This document shows, one piece after another, positions 1-7,529 of a DNA stretch of 42,736 bases. The position numbers and the translations under genes are program-made. The notes beneath the pieces are model-generated. The model was not told where the DNA came from, searched no databases, and saw only the letters and a list, made by a program, of their open reading frames with translations. Position 1 is the stretch's first letter. Each line of letters opens with the position of its first letter. The DNA is from CAZMXP01 sp964570285 (GTDB lineage Bacteria > Planctomycetota > PLA2), in assembly GCA_964570285.1 (NCBI GenBank), contig CAZMXP010000043.1:1-42736 (forward strand), read 5' to 3'.

Positions 1-600
1 AACTCGCTGCACACCAACGCCTTCGACGAGGCCGTGACGACGCCGACCGAGGCATCGGTGCGCCGCGCGATGGCGATCCAGCTGATCGTCAACCGCGAGT
101 TCGGCCTGATGAAGAACGAGAACCCGATGCAGGGCGCCTTCCTGATGGACGAGCTGACCGACCTCGTCGAGGAGGCGGTGCTCAAGATCTTCGAGGGGCT
201 CGACGAGCGCGGCGGCGTGCTCGGCGCGATGGAGCTCGGCTTCCAGCGCTCGCGGATCCAGGAGGAGTCGCTGCACTACGAGCAGAAGAAGAGCTCGGGC
301 GAGCTGCCGATCGCCGGCGTGAACTTCTACATCAACCCCAATCCGCACCATGCCGCCCGGGGCGTCGAGCAGCTCACCCGGGCGACGCCGGAGGAGAAGC
401 TCGCGCAGCTCACGAACCTCCGCGAGTTCCAGCGCCGCCACGGGGCGGAGGCGAAGGCCGCCCTCGCGAGGCTGCGCGAGACCGCGCTCGCGGGCGGGAA
501 CATCTTCGCCGAGCTGATGGAGACCGCCCGGGTCGCGAGCCTCGGCCAGATCTCGCGCACCCTCTACGAGATCGGCGGCCAGTACCGGAGGACGATGTAG
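1..600 (+). CDS. icmF: C-terminal part of a B12-dependent acyl-CoA mutase (IcmF/methylmalonyl-CoA mutase family)
   Basis: The reading frame is open from the first base and starts inside the protein (NSLHTNAFDEAV...), so the gene is cut by the window edge; about 199 residues remain. The stretch NSLHTN, TTPTE and NPMQGAF followed by ELTDLVEEAV and GGVLGAME is the substrate-domain end of cobalamin-dependent acyl-CoA mutases. The tail ending GGQYRRTM matches what I know of IcmF, the fused G-protein chaperone/isobutyryl-CoA mutase. IcmF interconverts isobutyryl-CoA and n-butyryl-CoA with adenosylcobalamin. The B12-binding, GTPase and most of the mutase domain lie outside the window, so a stand-alone methylmalonyl-CoA mutase large subunit cannot be excluded. 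The next gene starts 2 nt after the TAG stop, suggesting one transcript. Confidence 0.82.
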   Translation, partial: NSLHTNAFDEAVTTPTEASVRRAMAIQLIVNREFGLMKNENPMQGAFLMDELTDLVEEAVLKIFEGLDERGGVLGAMELGFQRSRIQEESLHYEQKKSSGELPIAGVNFYINPNPHHAARGVEQLTRATPEEKLAQLTNLREFQRRHGAEAKAALARLRETALAGGNIFAELMETARVASLGQISRTLYEIGGQYRRTM

Positions 601-602
601 CG

Positions 603-890
603 ATGGCGCGGAACGACACCTTCTTCGAGTGGGCCGACGGCGGCAGCACGAGCGTCTACAAGTTCCGCATCAAGGACAACCCCGCCCTCTACGTCTGGTT
701 CGACTTCGGCAAGGCGGGCGGCGCGCTCTACCGCACCTCCAGCCCGGGCCCCTACCGGGTGGACGAGCCGCTCCTCGCCGCCGACTTCCCCACCCTCGAC
801 GATCTTCTGGGGGCCCGGGGGACGACCCGCGCGCAGTGGCGCCGGGACCTGACCGCGCAGTTCGGCGAGCGCCTGGGCTGGCCCGCCTGA
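603..890 (+). CDS. Small uncharacterised protein, 95 aa
   Basis: A 95-residue soluble protein with no recognisable family. It is rich in aromatic residues in its first half (FFEWADGG, YVWFDFG) and has no signal peptide, membrane segment or Cys motif. Codon use matches the host. It starts 2 nt after the acyl-CoA mutase stop, so it is probably co-transcribed. Its function cannot be inferred from the sequence; a role linked to the mutase would rest on adjacency only. Confidence 0.6.
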   Translation: MARNDTFFEWADGGSTSVYKFRIKDNPALYVWFDFGKAGGALYRTSSPGPYRVDEPLLAADFPTLDDLLGARGTTRAQWRRDLTAQFGERLGWPA

Positions 891-930
891 GGCGCCCGCC
901 CCGGCGGAGTCGCGGGACGTCACGCCACCC

Positions 931-961
931 CGGGACAACGGGGTCTGACCCCTTTGTCCCG
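931..961 (+). repeat. 31-nt palindromic REP-like element, copy 1
   Basis: A near-perfect hairpin: outer arms CGGGACAA and TTGTCCCG, inner arms GGGGTC and GACCCC, with a single central T and one C/T mismatch. The identical 31 nt recur at 24327-24357, and GGGGTCTGACCCC cores recur at 40234 and 40602. It resembles REP/RAYT-type interspersed palindromes; no Y1 transposase gene lies in this window. A weaker inverted repeat (GGGAC at 1064, GTCCC at 1084) lies further along the same gap. Confidence 0.8.
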
Positions 962-1155
962 CTGCACCGCGGAGGTCACGGTGGCATTGGGCCTCCCATT
1001 GCACCCTGCAAAGCTCGCGGGGCAACATCCTCGCGCGCCTCCGAACGCTTTCGCCACTGAATCGGGACACCCTTCGGGATTTGGTCCCACTCGTCGTACA
1101 GAGGCCCCCCCCTCAACCCCCCCGGCGCCGCCGCCGATAACGGAGGCGGGCCCCC

Positions 1156-2301
1156 GTGTCGCTGCGCTGGAAGTACCTGATCGTCGTGCATTCCGCGATC
1201 CTTGCGACCGCGGCGATGTTCGTCATCTCCTACAAGCTCTCGTTCCGCTTGCAGGAGGAGGTCTCGCCGATCGCCTGGGCGGGCGTGATGGTGGCGACCC
1301 TCTCGGTGGCGCTGCTCGCCGCCTACCACTCGTTTGTCGCGAAGCCGCTGCGGCTCATCCTCGCGGGCGCGGAGCGCATCGCGCGGGGCGACAAGGTCCA
1401 CCGGATCGACCTGCGGGGCGGCGACGAACTCGCGGCGGTCGCGTCGGCGATGAACGAGGTCGCCGAGAGCACCGCCAAGGCGCACGAGGAGCTCGAAGGC
1501 AAGGTGGCCGAGCGCACCGAGGACCTGCGCGCGGTCCTCTCGGAGGTGCACGAGCGGTCGCGCATCATCGAGGAGGTGAACCGGCGCCTCGCCGACACCG
1601 ACCGCCGCAAGACCGAGTTCCTGACCAACGTCTCCCACGAGCTGCGCACGCCGCTGAACTCGATCCTCGGCTTCCTGCGGCTCGTGCTCGAGGGGCTCTA
1701 CGAGGACGAGGACGAGCGCCGCGAGTTCCTCGAGAACGCCCGCCTCGCGAGCAACCACATGAGCCTGCTCGTCAGCAACGTGCTGAGCGCGGCGCGCCTC
1801 GAGTCGGGCCGCGCCGCCGCGCGCGCCGAGCCCGTCCATCCCGGCGACATCATCTGCGACGTCGTGCGCATGCTCGAGGTGCAGGCGCGCGAGAAGGGGC
1901 TCGCGCTGCGCATCGAGTCGGACGGGGGCGCGATGGCGCTCGCCGACGCGGACCTGCTCCGGCAGCTCCTCGTGAACCTCGTGGGCAACGCGCTCAAGTT
2001 CACCGACCACGGCTCGGTGACGATCCGCGCGCGCGTCGAGGGGCCGACCGTCCGCCTCGAGGTCGAGGACACCGGCATGGGCATCCCGCCCGCGGAGCTC
2101 GAGCGCATCTTCGAGAAGTACCACCAGGTCGACAACAAGGCGACGCGCCGCCACGGCGGCGCCGGCCTCGGCCTCGCGATCGCGCGCGAGCTGGCCCACC
2201 TGATGCGCGGCGCGATCAGCGCGCACAGCGCGGGCATCGGCAAGGGCTCGCTCTTCCGGCTCACGCTCCCGGCCGCGGCCCCCGCGGCCGCTCCGGCGTA
2301 G
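1156..2301 (+). CDS. Membrane sensor histidine kinase (HAMP-HisKA-HATPase)
   Basis: A 381-aa sensor kinase starting at GTG with GGAGG upstream. Two membrane segments (about residues 6-27 and 37-58) enclose a very short extracytoplasmic loop. A HAMP linker (about 58-110) and a charged coiled coil follow. The HisKA box NVSHELRTPLNS carries the phospho-acceptor His161. The ATPase domain has an N box (LLVNLVGNALKF), G1 (EDTGMGI) and G2 (GGAGLGLAIA). The tiny external loop suggests that it senses the membrane or an internal cue. No response regulator is adjacent, so it is an orphan kinase here. The C-terminal tail is Ala/Pro-rich and short. Confidence 0.93.
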   Translation: MSLRWKYLIVVHSAILATAAMFVISYKLSFRLQEEVSPIAWAGVMVATLSVALLAAYHSFVAKPLRLILAGAERIARGDKVHRIDLRGGDELAAVASAMNEVAESTAKAHEELEGKVAERTEDLRAVLSEVHERSRIIEEVNRRLADTDRRKTEFLTNVSHELRTPLNSILGFLRLVLEGLYEDEDERREFLENARLASNHMSLLVSNVLSAARLESGRAAARAEPVHPGDIICDVVRMLEVQAREKGLALRIESDGGAMALADADLLRQLLVNLVGNALKFTDHGSVTIRARVEGPTVRLEVEDTGMGIPPAELERIFEKYHQVDNKATRRHGGAGLGLAIARELAHLMRGAISAHSAGIGKGSLFRLTLPAAAPAAAPA

Positions 2302-2321
2302 CGGCGCGCCGCCGGGCGCTG

Positions 2322-2327
2322 TAGCCT
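2322..2327 (+). promoter_or_regulatory. Candidate -10 element (TAGCCT) for dtd, leaderless
   Basis: TAGCCT lies 7 nt before the dtd ATG. With usual -10 spacing, transcription would begin at or next to the start codon. The same arrangement precedes several other genes in this window (see findings). Confidence 0.4.
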
Positions 2328-2334
2328 GTCGCCG

Positions 2335-2769
2335 ATGAAGGCGGTGGTGCAGCGCGTCTCCCGCGCCGAGGTCCGGGTCGAAGGCGAGGTTGTCGGCTCG
2401 ATCGGGACCGGGCTTCTCGTGCTGCTCGGCGTCGAGCAGGGGGACGACGATCGGGGGGCGCGGGGGCTGGCCGCCAAGGTGGCGCGGCTGCGGATCTTCC
2501 CGGGCGGCCAGAAGCCGATCGACCGGTCCGTGATCGACGCCGAGGGCAGCGCGCTCGTCGTCTCGCAGTTCACGCTCTGCGCCGACACGACGCGCGGCCA
2601 CCGCCCCTCCTTCCTCTCCGCGGCGCCGCCCGAGGAGGCGAACCGCCTCTACGGGCTCTTCTGCGCCGCGTTGCGCGACGAGGGCGTGCCGGTCGCGACG
2701 GGCCGGTTCGGCGCGAGGATGCAGGTCGAGCTCGTCAACGACGGCCCCGTGACGATCCTCCTCGGATGA
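2335..2769 (+). CDS. dtd: D-aminoacyl-tRNA deacylase
   Basis: A 144-aa protein of normal Dtd length. It shows the family N-terminus MKAVVQRVSRAEV, the SQFTLCAD motif with the substrate-recognition Ser and Gln, and the C-terminal NDGPVTILL motif. Dtd hydrolyses D-amino acids mischarged onto tRNA in the cytoplasm. Its stop overlaps the start of the NRPS-like gene (ATGA, 2766-2769), so translation of the two is probably coupled. The codons around 2453-2466 contain GGGGGCGCGGGGG, encoding G-A-R-G in a surface region where the family is variable. Confidence 0.95.
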   Translation: MKAVVQRVSRAEVRVEGEVVGSIGTGLLVLLGVEQGDDDRGARGLAAKVARLRIFPGGQKPIDRSVIDAEGSALVVSQFTLCADTTRGHRPSFLSAAPPEEANRLYGLFCAALRDEGVPVATGRFGARMQVELVNDGPVTILLG

Positions 2770-5700
2770 ACGGCGAGCCCCTCCTCCCCGAGCTGTTCTC
2801 GGCCGTCGCGCGAAGGCACGCCGCGCGCGTCGCGATCGACGTGCCGCCCGGCCGCGGGCGCCCCTCCCGTCTCACGGTCACCTATGGCGAGCTCGAGCGC
2901 CGCGCGCAGGAGTTCGCGCGCCGTCTCGCCCCGGTCGCGCGGCCTGACGCCGTCGTCGCGCTGCGCTACCCGCGCGAGTCGCCCGACCTCTACGCGGCGC
3001 AGCTCGGCGTGATGCTCTCCGGCGCCGCCTTCACCTGCCTCGACCCCTCCTTTCCCCAGGCGCACGCGCGCGCGATCCTCGAAGACGCCTCGCCCGTCGC
3101 CCTCCTGCCCGGGCCGCTGCATGCGACCGGTGCCCCCCCGCGCCCCCCCGACTCCCGCTCCCTCGCCTATGTCGTCTACACGAGCGGGACCACCGGCCAG
3201 CCCAAGGGCGTGATGATCGAGCACGGCAGCATCGCCAACCTCGTGCATTCCGACCTCGCGGCGTTCGGCCTCGGGCCGAAGGCGCGGGTCGCGCAGTGCT
3301 CGTCGCCCGCCTACGACTCGAGCGTCGAGGAGACCTGGCTCGCGTTCGCGGCCGGGGCCACGCTCGTCGTGCTCGACGACGAGACCGCGCGCTCGGGGCC
3401 CGACCTCGCGCCGTGGCTCGCGCGCGAGCGCATCCGCGTCTTCTGCCCGCCGCCGACGCTGCTGCGCGCGATCGGCGAGGCCGACCTGCCCGACCTGCGC
3501 CTGCTCTACGTCGGCGGCGAGGCGCTGCCGCAGGATCTCGCCGACCGGTGGGCGAAGGGCCGGCAGCTCGTGAACGGCTACGGGCCGACGGAGTGCACCG
3601 TCACGGTGCTGCGCGGACGCGTGCGCGCGGGCAGGCCGGTGACGATCGGCACGCCGGTGCGCGGCCACCGCGCGTGGATCGCGGGCGACGCGCCCGAGGG
3701 CGAGCTCTGCATCGCGGGGCCCGGCCTCGCGCGGGGCTATCTGCGCCGCCCGGAGGAGACCGCGGCGAGATTCCAGAGCCATCCCGCGCACGGCCGCTTC
3801 TACCGCACCGGCGACCTCGTGCGCCAACGCGACGACGGCGAATTCGAGTATCTGGGGCGCCTCGACTCGCAGGTGAAGGTGCGCGGCCACCGCATCGAAC
3901 TGGAGGCGATCGAGGCGCGGCTCGCGGCGTGCGCGGGCGTGCGCGGCGCCGCCTGCCGCGTGCAGGGGCAGAGCCTCGTCGCGCACGTCGTCGCCGATGC
4001 CGCCCTCGACCTCGACGCGATCCGCCGCGAACTCCGCGCCGCGCTTCCGGCGCCCATGGTGCCCGCGCGCCTCGCGCGCATCGATCGCCTGCCGACCGGT
4101 GTCGGCGGCAAGCTCGACCGCCGCGCGCTCCCCGAGATCGCGCTCGGGGCGCGCGCCGCCGTGCCGCCGCGCAACGACGCCGAGCGCCTCGTCGCCGCGG
4201 CCTTCGCCTCCGTGCTCGGCGTCGACCCGGCGATCGACGACGACTTCTTCGCGGATCTGGGGGGCGACTCGCTCTCCGCCGTCGGCGTCGTCACCGCGAT
4301 CCGGGGGGGCCGCGGGGGGGTGACGGTGCGGGACCTCTACGAGGCGCGCACGGTCGCGGGCCTCGCCGGGCGACTCCGCGAGGGCGCGGCGGCCTTGGTG
4401 CCCGCGGCCGCGCCGCCTCCCCGCTCCGCGGTCCTCTTCACCGCGGCGCAGGCGCTCGTGCTCGGTCTGGGAGTGGTCCTTGCGGCCGCGGCGGCGTGGG
4501 TGGCCTGCTTCGCGCTTGCCCCCCTCCTGGTCGGAGGGGCGGGCCTCGTGGGCGCCGTGCTGCTCGCGCCCGCGGTCGCCTTCGGCGTGCTGCTGCTCTA
4601 CGCGCCCCTCTCGGTGCTGCTCGCGGTGGGCGCGAAGCGGCTCCTCATCGGCCGCTACCGGGAAGGACGCCACCCCGCGTGGGGATCGTTCCATCTCCGC
4701 CACTGGATCGTCGTGCGGATGGCGGCGCTGATCCCGTGGCGCCTGCTCCGGGGCACGGCGCTGCTCGACATGGTGTTGCGGGCGCTCGGGGCCCGGGTCG
4801 GCCGGGAGGTCCACATCCACCGCGGCGTGGATCTCGCGCGCGGGGGGTGGGACCTGCTGGAGATCGGGGACGCGGCGTCCTGCGGGCGCGACGTGGCGCT
4901 GCGGATGGTGGATCTTGCCGCGGGCCATCTGGTGCTCGGCCCGGTCCGCCTCGGCGACGGCGCGACGCTCGACGTGCGCGCGTCGGTCGGCCCCGGATGT
5001 CGCGTGGGAAGGGACGGCTGGCTCGGCGCGCACGCATGCCTTGCCGATGGCGCGCATCTGCCCGACGGGGAGCGGTGGGAGGGGGTGCCGGCGGCGGCCG
5101 CCGGGCGCGCGCCGCCCGTTCCGGCGATCACCGGCGGCCGCGCGCGGTCGCCCCTCGCGCACGCGGCGGCGGCGCTCGCGGCCCGGTTCGGCCTCTACGT
5201 GGTCGATACCCTGCCCATCGGGCTTGTCGTGCTCGCGCTCGCGGATGCCCCCCGCGACGCGGTGCTCGCCTGGCTCGCCGCCCCGGAGATCACGCGCGGC
5301 CTGCTGCTCCTCTCCCTCGCGCTCCCTCTCCTCTCCCTTCCGTTGCGGCTGTTGCTGAAAGGCGTCGCGCTCCGCTGCCTCGGGCCGATCCGGCCCGGCG
5401 TGATCCCGCTGGCCAGTGCGGGTGCCCTGCGCCTCTGGGCGAAGATCGCCGCGGTCGAGTCGGCGGGCCGCTGGCTCTCGGGCTCGCTGCTCTGGCCCCT
5501 TTGGCTCGGGCTTTCGGGCATGCGCTGCGGCCGCGGCTGCGAGATCAGCACGATCCTCGACGCGGTGCCGGAGACGATCGGGATCGGCGAGGAGTCCTTC
5601 TTCGCCGACGGCATCTACCTCGGCGGGCCGACCGTCCACCGCGGCACGATCACGGTCGCGGCGACGCGCATCGGCGCGCGCACGTTCCTCGGCAACCACG

Positions 5701-6521
5701 CCGTCGTGCCGGCGGGCGGCGTCTGGCCCGACGACCTCTTCGTGGGCGTCTCGACGGTGGCGGACGCCGCGCGGTCGCGCGAGGGAAGCGCGTGGTTCGG
5801 CATCCCCCCGATGGAACTGCCCGCGCGCGATGTCGTCGCGTGCGACCGGCGCCTCACGCACGACCCTTCGCCGGTGCGCTTCGCGACGCGCTGCTTCTGG
5901 GAGGGGCTCCGCTTCGCGCTGCCCGCGGTGACGGGCGCGCTGCTGCTCGCGTGGCTGTGGGCCGCCGGCGCGCATGCGTGGCTCGCGCCCGTGGCGACGC
6001 TGCTGGCCGGCGCGCTCTCCGTCCTCGCGGCGCTCGCGCTCAAGTGGGTCCTGCTCGCGCGGGTGCGGCCGGGCCAGCATGTCTTCTGGTCTTGCTGGTG
6101 CGGCCGCTGGGACCTGCTCTATGTCGCGTGGGGCGCCTGGGCGAGCCGCCCGCTCGCCGCGCTCGAGGGGACGCTCCTGCTGAACGCGTTCCTGCGGCTC
6201 ACCGGCATGCGCATCGGGAGGCGCGTGCTGCTCGGCGGCGGCTTCGCGCAGGTGATCGATCCAGACATGCTGGAGATCGGTGACGGCGCGGCGGTCGCTT
6301 GCCAGTTCCAGGCGCACAGCTTCGAGGACAGGGTGCTGAAGATCGACCGGCTGGCGATCGGCGCGGGGGCGACGGCGGGCCACAACGCGGTCGTCTTCCA
6401 TGGGGCGGGGCTCGGGGAGGGGTGCATCCTCGGCGCGAACAGCGTCCTCATGAAGCGCGAGCGTCTTCCGGAAGGCGGCTGCTTCGCAGGCAGCCCGGTG
6501 CGGCGGGTGGGGGGGGGCTAG
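2766..6521 (+). CDS. Pls-type single-module NRPS with membrane/left-handed-helix C-terminus
   Basis: A 1251-aa protein. Residues 1 to about 480 are an adenylation domain: A3 YTSGTTGQPKG near residue 137, A5 NGYGPTECT, A7 YRTGDL, A8 GRLDSQVKVRGHRIE and A10 with Lys in GVGGKLDRR. A thiolation domain follows, DDFFADLGGDSL with its phosphopantetheine Ser near 502. The remaining ~730 residues alternate hydrophobic segments with three hexapeptide-type (left-handed beta-helix) blocks, near 4790-5080, 5510-5760 and 6200-6500. There is no ordinary condensation or thioesterase domain. This layout matches epsilon-poly-L-lysine synthetase (Pls) and PosA relatives, membrane enzymes that oligomerise one cationic amino acid. 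The substrate cannot be read reliably by eye. Two G/C-run motifs (3133-3149, 4303-4320) lie inside the gene without breaking the frame. Confidence 0.88.
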   Translation: MNGEPLLPELFSAVARRHAARVAIDVPPGRGRPSRLTVTYGELERRAQEFARRLAPVARPDAVVALRYPRESPDLYAAQLGVMLSGAAFTCLDPSFPQAHARAILEDASPVALLPGPLHATGAPPRPPDSRSLAYVVYTSGTTGQPKGVMIEHGSIANLVHSDLAAFGLGPKARVAQCSSPAYDSSVEETWLAFAAGATLVVLDDETARSGPDLAPWLARERIRVFCPPPTLLRAIGEADLPDLRLLYVGGEALPQDLADRWAKGRQLVNGYGPTECTVTVLRGRVRAGRPVTIGTPVRGHRAWIAGDAPEGELCIAGPGLARGYLRRPEETAARFQSHPAHGRFYRTGDLVRQRDDGEFEYLGRLDSQVKVRGHRIELEAIEARLAACAGVRGAACRVQGQSLVAHVVADAALDLDAIRRELRAALPAPMVPARLARIDRLPTGVGGKLDRRALPEIALGARAAVPPRNDAERLVAAAFASVLGVDPAIDDDFFADLGGDSLSAVGVVTAIRGGRGGVTVRDLYEARTVAGLAGRLREGAAALVPAAAPPPRSAVLFTAAQALVLGLGVVLAAAAAWVACFALAPLLVGGAGLVGAVLLAPAVAFGVLLLYAPLSVLLAVGAKRLLIGRYREGRHPAWGSFHLRHWIVVRMAALIPWRLLRGTALLDMVLRALGARVGREVHIHRGVDLARGGWDLLEIGDAASCGRDVALRMVDLAAGHLVLGPVRLGDGATLDVRASVGPGCRVGRDGWLGAHACLADGAHLPDGERWEGVPAAAAGRAPPVPAITGGRARSPLAHAAAALAARFGLYVVDTLPIGLVVLALADAPRDAVLAWLAAPEITRGLLLLSLALPLLSLPLRLLLKGVALRCLGPIRPGVIPLASAGALRLWAKIAAVESAGRWLSGSLLWPLWLGLSGMRCGRGCEISTILDAVPETIGIGEESFFADGIYLGGPTVHRGTITVAATRIGARTFLGNHAVVPAGGVWPDDLFVGVSTVADAARSREGSAWFGIPPMELPARDVVACDRRLTHDPSPVRFATRCFWEGLRFALPAVTGALLLAWLWAAGAHAWLAPVATLLAGALSVLAALALKWVLLARVRPGQHVFWSCWCGRWDLLYVAWGAWASRPLAALEGTLLLNAFLRLTGMRIGRRVLLGGGFAQVIDPDMLEIGDGAAVACQFQAHSFEDRVLKIDRLAIGAGATAGHNAVVFHGAGLGEGCILGANSVLMKRERLPEGGCFAGSPVRRVGGG

Positions 6522-6865
6522 CCTGGCGTCGCGAGCGGATACTCCTCGACCGCGAGCCCGCTTCCGTGGACCTCTTGCAACCGCAGCCACGCCGCCGTGA
6601 AGAGGCGCTCCTGCCTCTCCCGGACGTCGGCCGGCAGATTCCGCTTGTCGAGAGCCGGATCGTCGCAGGCGACGGGCGGAAACGCCGGATCGACGATGAA
6701 CTGAGCGAACTCGGGCGCGCACCGGACATGCCGCTCCGGTTCCCGAGGCAACTCCTCATGCGGCACCACGCCGAGCACGTAGCGCAGGTAGAGTTCGGAC
6801 TCCTTCACGTCCTCCACGTACTTCCCGCACCGATCACAGTTGTACCCCTCGTCGCAGTTCGACAT
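6518..6865 (-). CDS. Conserved small protein with N-terminal Cys cluster
   Basis: A 115-aa protein beginning MSNCDEGYNCDRCGKYVEDV. C4, C10 and C13, with C47 further on (ERHVRC), could form a metal site. I recognise the pattern from uncharacterised bacterial proteins but know no function. A GTG at 6871 would add two residues. I prefer ATG 6865 because TAGGAT (6877-6872) stands 6 nt before it, as at other starts in the window. The 3' end overlaps the end of the NRPS gene by 4 bases, tail to tail. Confidence 0.7.
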   Translation of the reverse strand: MSNCDEGYNCDRCGKYVEDVKESELYLRYVLGVVPHEELPREPERHVRCAPEFAQFIVDPAFPPVACDDPALDKRNLPADVRERQERLFTAAWLRLQEVHGSGLAVEEYPLATPG

Positions 6866-6871
6866 GAGCAC

Positions 6872-6877
6872 ATCCTA
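6872..6877 (-). promoter_or_regulatory. Candidate -10 element (TAGGAT), leaderless start at 6865
   Basis: TAGGAT on the minus strand lies 6 nt upstream of the ATG. It decides the start codon choice of the Cys-cluster protein. Confidence 0.4.
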
Positions 6878-6938
6878 CCCCTACGTTGCCGCGCGCACCC
6901 TTCAGGGTGCGAGGACACGCCCATGGCCACCGGGAAGT

Positions 6939-7140
6939 GCGCGGTGCGGTGGACCACAGCCTTCGTCTGGAAGGATGAGATGAGGAACCCAGGAACTTAG
7001 GAACCGAGGAGGGGCGGATTGACCCATCCGACTCCCGGGATGCTCCCCTTTCCTCTCATGGGTTCCTCCCTTCCTAGGTTCATCATCAAGTGCGATACCC
7101 TCGGTCCTGATCGGTCGAACGCCGTCGCGAGGGCGCGTAG
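6939..7140 (+). repeat. ~200-bp direct repeat, copy A
   Basis: It begins GCGCGGTGCGGT and ends GTCGCGAGGGCGC plus a few bases. It matches 7267-7460 with moderate divergence, including the stretches CCACAGCCTTCGTCT, GGAACCCAGGAAC and GGGTTCCTCCCTTCCT. Inside, GGAACCCAGGAA and GGGTTCC form inverted arms around a CTCCCGGGA-like centre, so the transcript could fold into a long hairpin. Confidence 0.75.
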
Positions 7141-7266
7141 CGCCCGAGGCTCGTACCCCATGCCCGCAGGAGTCCTCGCCGCTTGCGCGAATCCTGACGA
7201 GTCACTGAATTCGAGCGGGGAGAACGAAAACCACGAAGGCACGAAGGATCCCGCGCGACTTGATGC

Positions 7267-7460
7267 GCGCGGTGCGGTGCGCCACAGCCTTCGTCTTGAG
7301 CTTGGAAGAAGGAACCCAGGAACCCAGGAGGGGGGCGGATTCACCCCTCCGAGTCCCGGGACGCTCCCCCTTGCCCTCCTGGGTTCCTCCCTTCCTGGCT
7401 TCCTCATCAAATCAACCGCTACGCAAGATCCGGATCGGCCGGAGGCTGTCGCGAGGGCGC
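7267..7460 (+). repeat. ~195-bp direct repeat, copy B
   Basis: Second copy of the unit at 6939-7140, offset by about 320-328 bp. It has the same terminal motifs and internal inverted arms (GGAACCCAGGAACCCAGGAG facing CTCCTGGGTTCCTCCC). Divergence is concentrated at the hairpin loop and in small indels. Confidence 0.75.
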
Positions 7461-7496
7461 ACACCGCCCCCGCACCCCCCAAGAAAACCCCTAGCG

Positions 7497-7520
7497 AACG
7501 ATCGTTAGGAGTGGTAGAAT
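7497..7520 (+). promoter_or_regulatory. Candidate operator (AACGATCGTT) and -10 (TAGAAT)
   Basis: A perfect 10-bp palindrome AACGATCGTT (7497-7506) sits 8 bp upstream of TAGAAT (7515-7520), which is 9 nt before the ATG at 7530. A palindrome overlapping the -35 region would fit a repressor site, for example of the TetR type. No regulator gene is adjacent, and no Shine-Dalgarno sequence is visible, which agrees with a leaderless mRNA. Confidence 0.35.
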
Positions 7521-7529
7521 CGCCGGACT

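Larger units (their letters stand above)
6878..7529. other. 650-bp non-coding stretch filled with repeats
   Basis: I see no credible gene here. It holds two ~195-200-bp direct repeats (listed separately), each with internal inverted repeats, separated by a linker. The linker contains the AT-richer tandem ACCACGAAGGCACGAAGG (7230-7247), a repeat type I associate with intergenic DNA of Planctomycetota and Verrucomicrobiota. The promoter of the diiron-protein gene occupies the last 35 bp. Confidence 0.6.

Noticed and set aside
2649..6722. Very long minus-strand open frame (over 1300 codons) opposite the NRPS-like gene, and similar long frames opposite many other genes
   Set aside because: High GC removes stop codons from other frames. 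These frames encode Arg/Ala/His-rich low-complexity residues with no domain, while the opposite strand carries clear conserved motifs.
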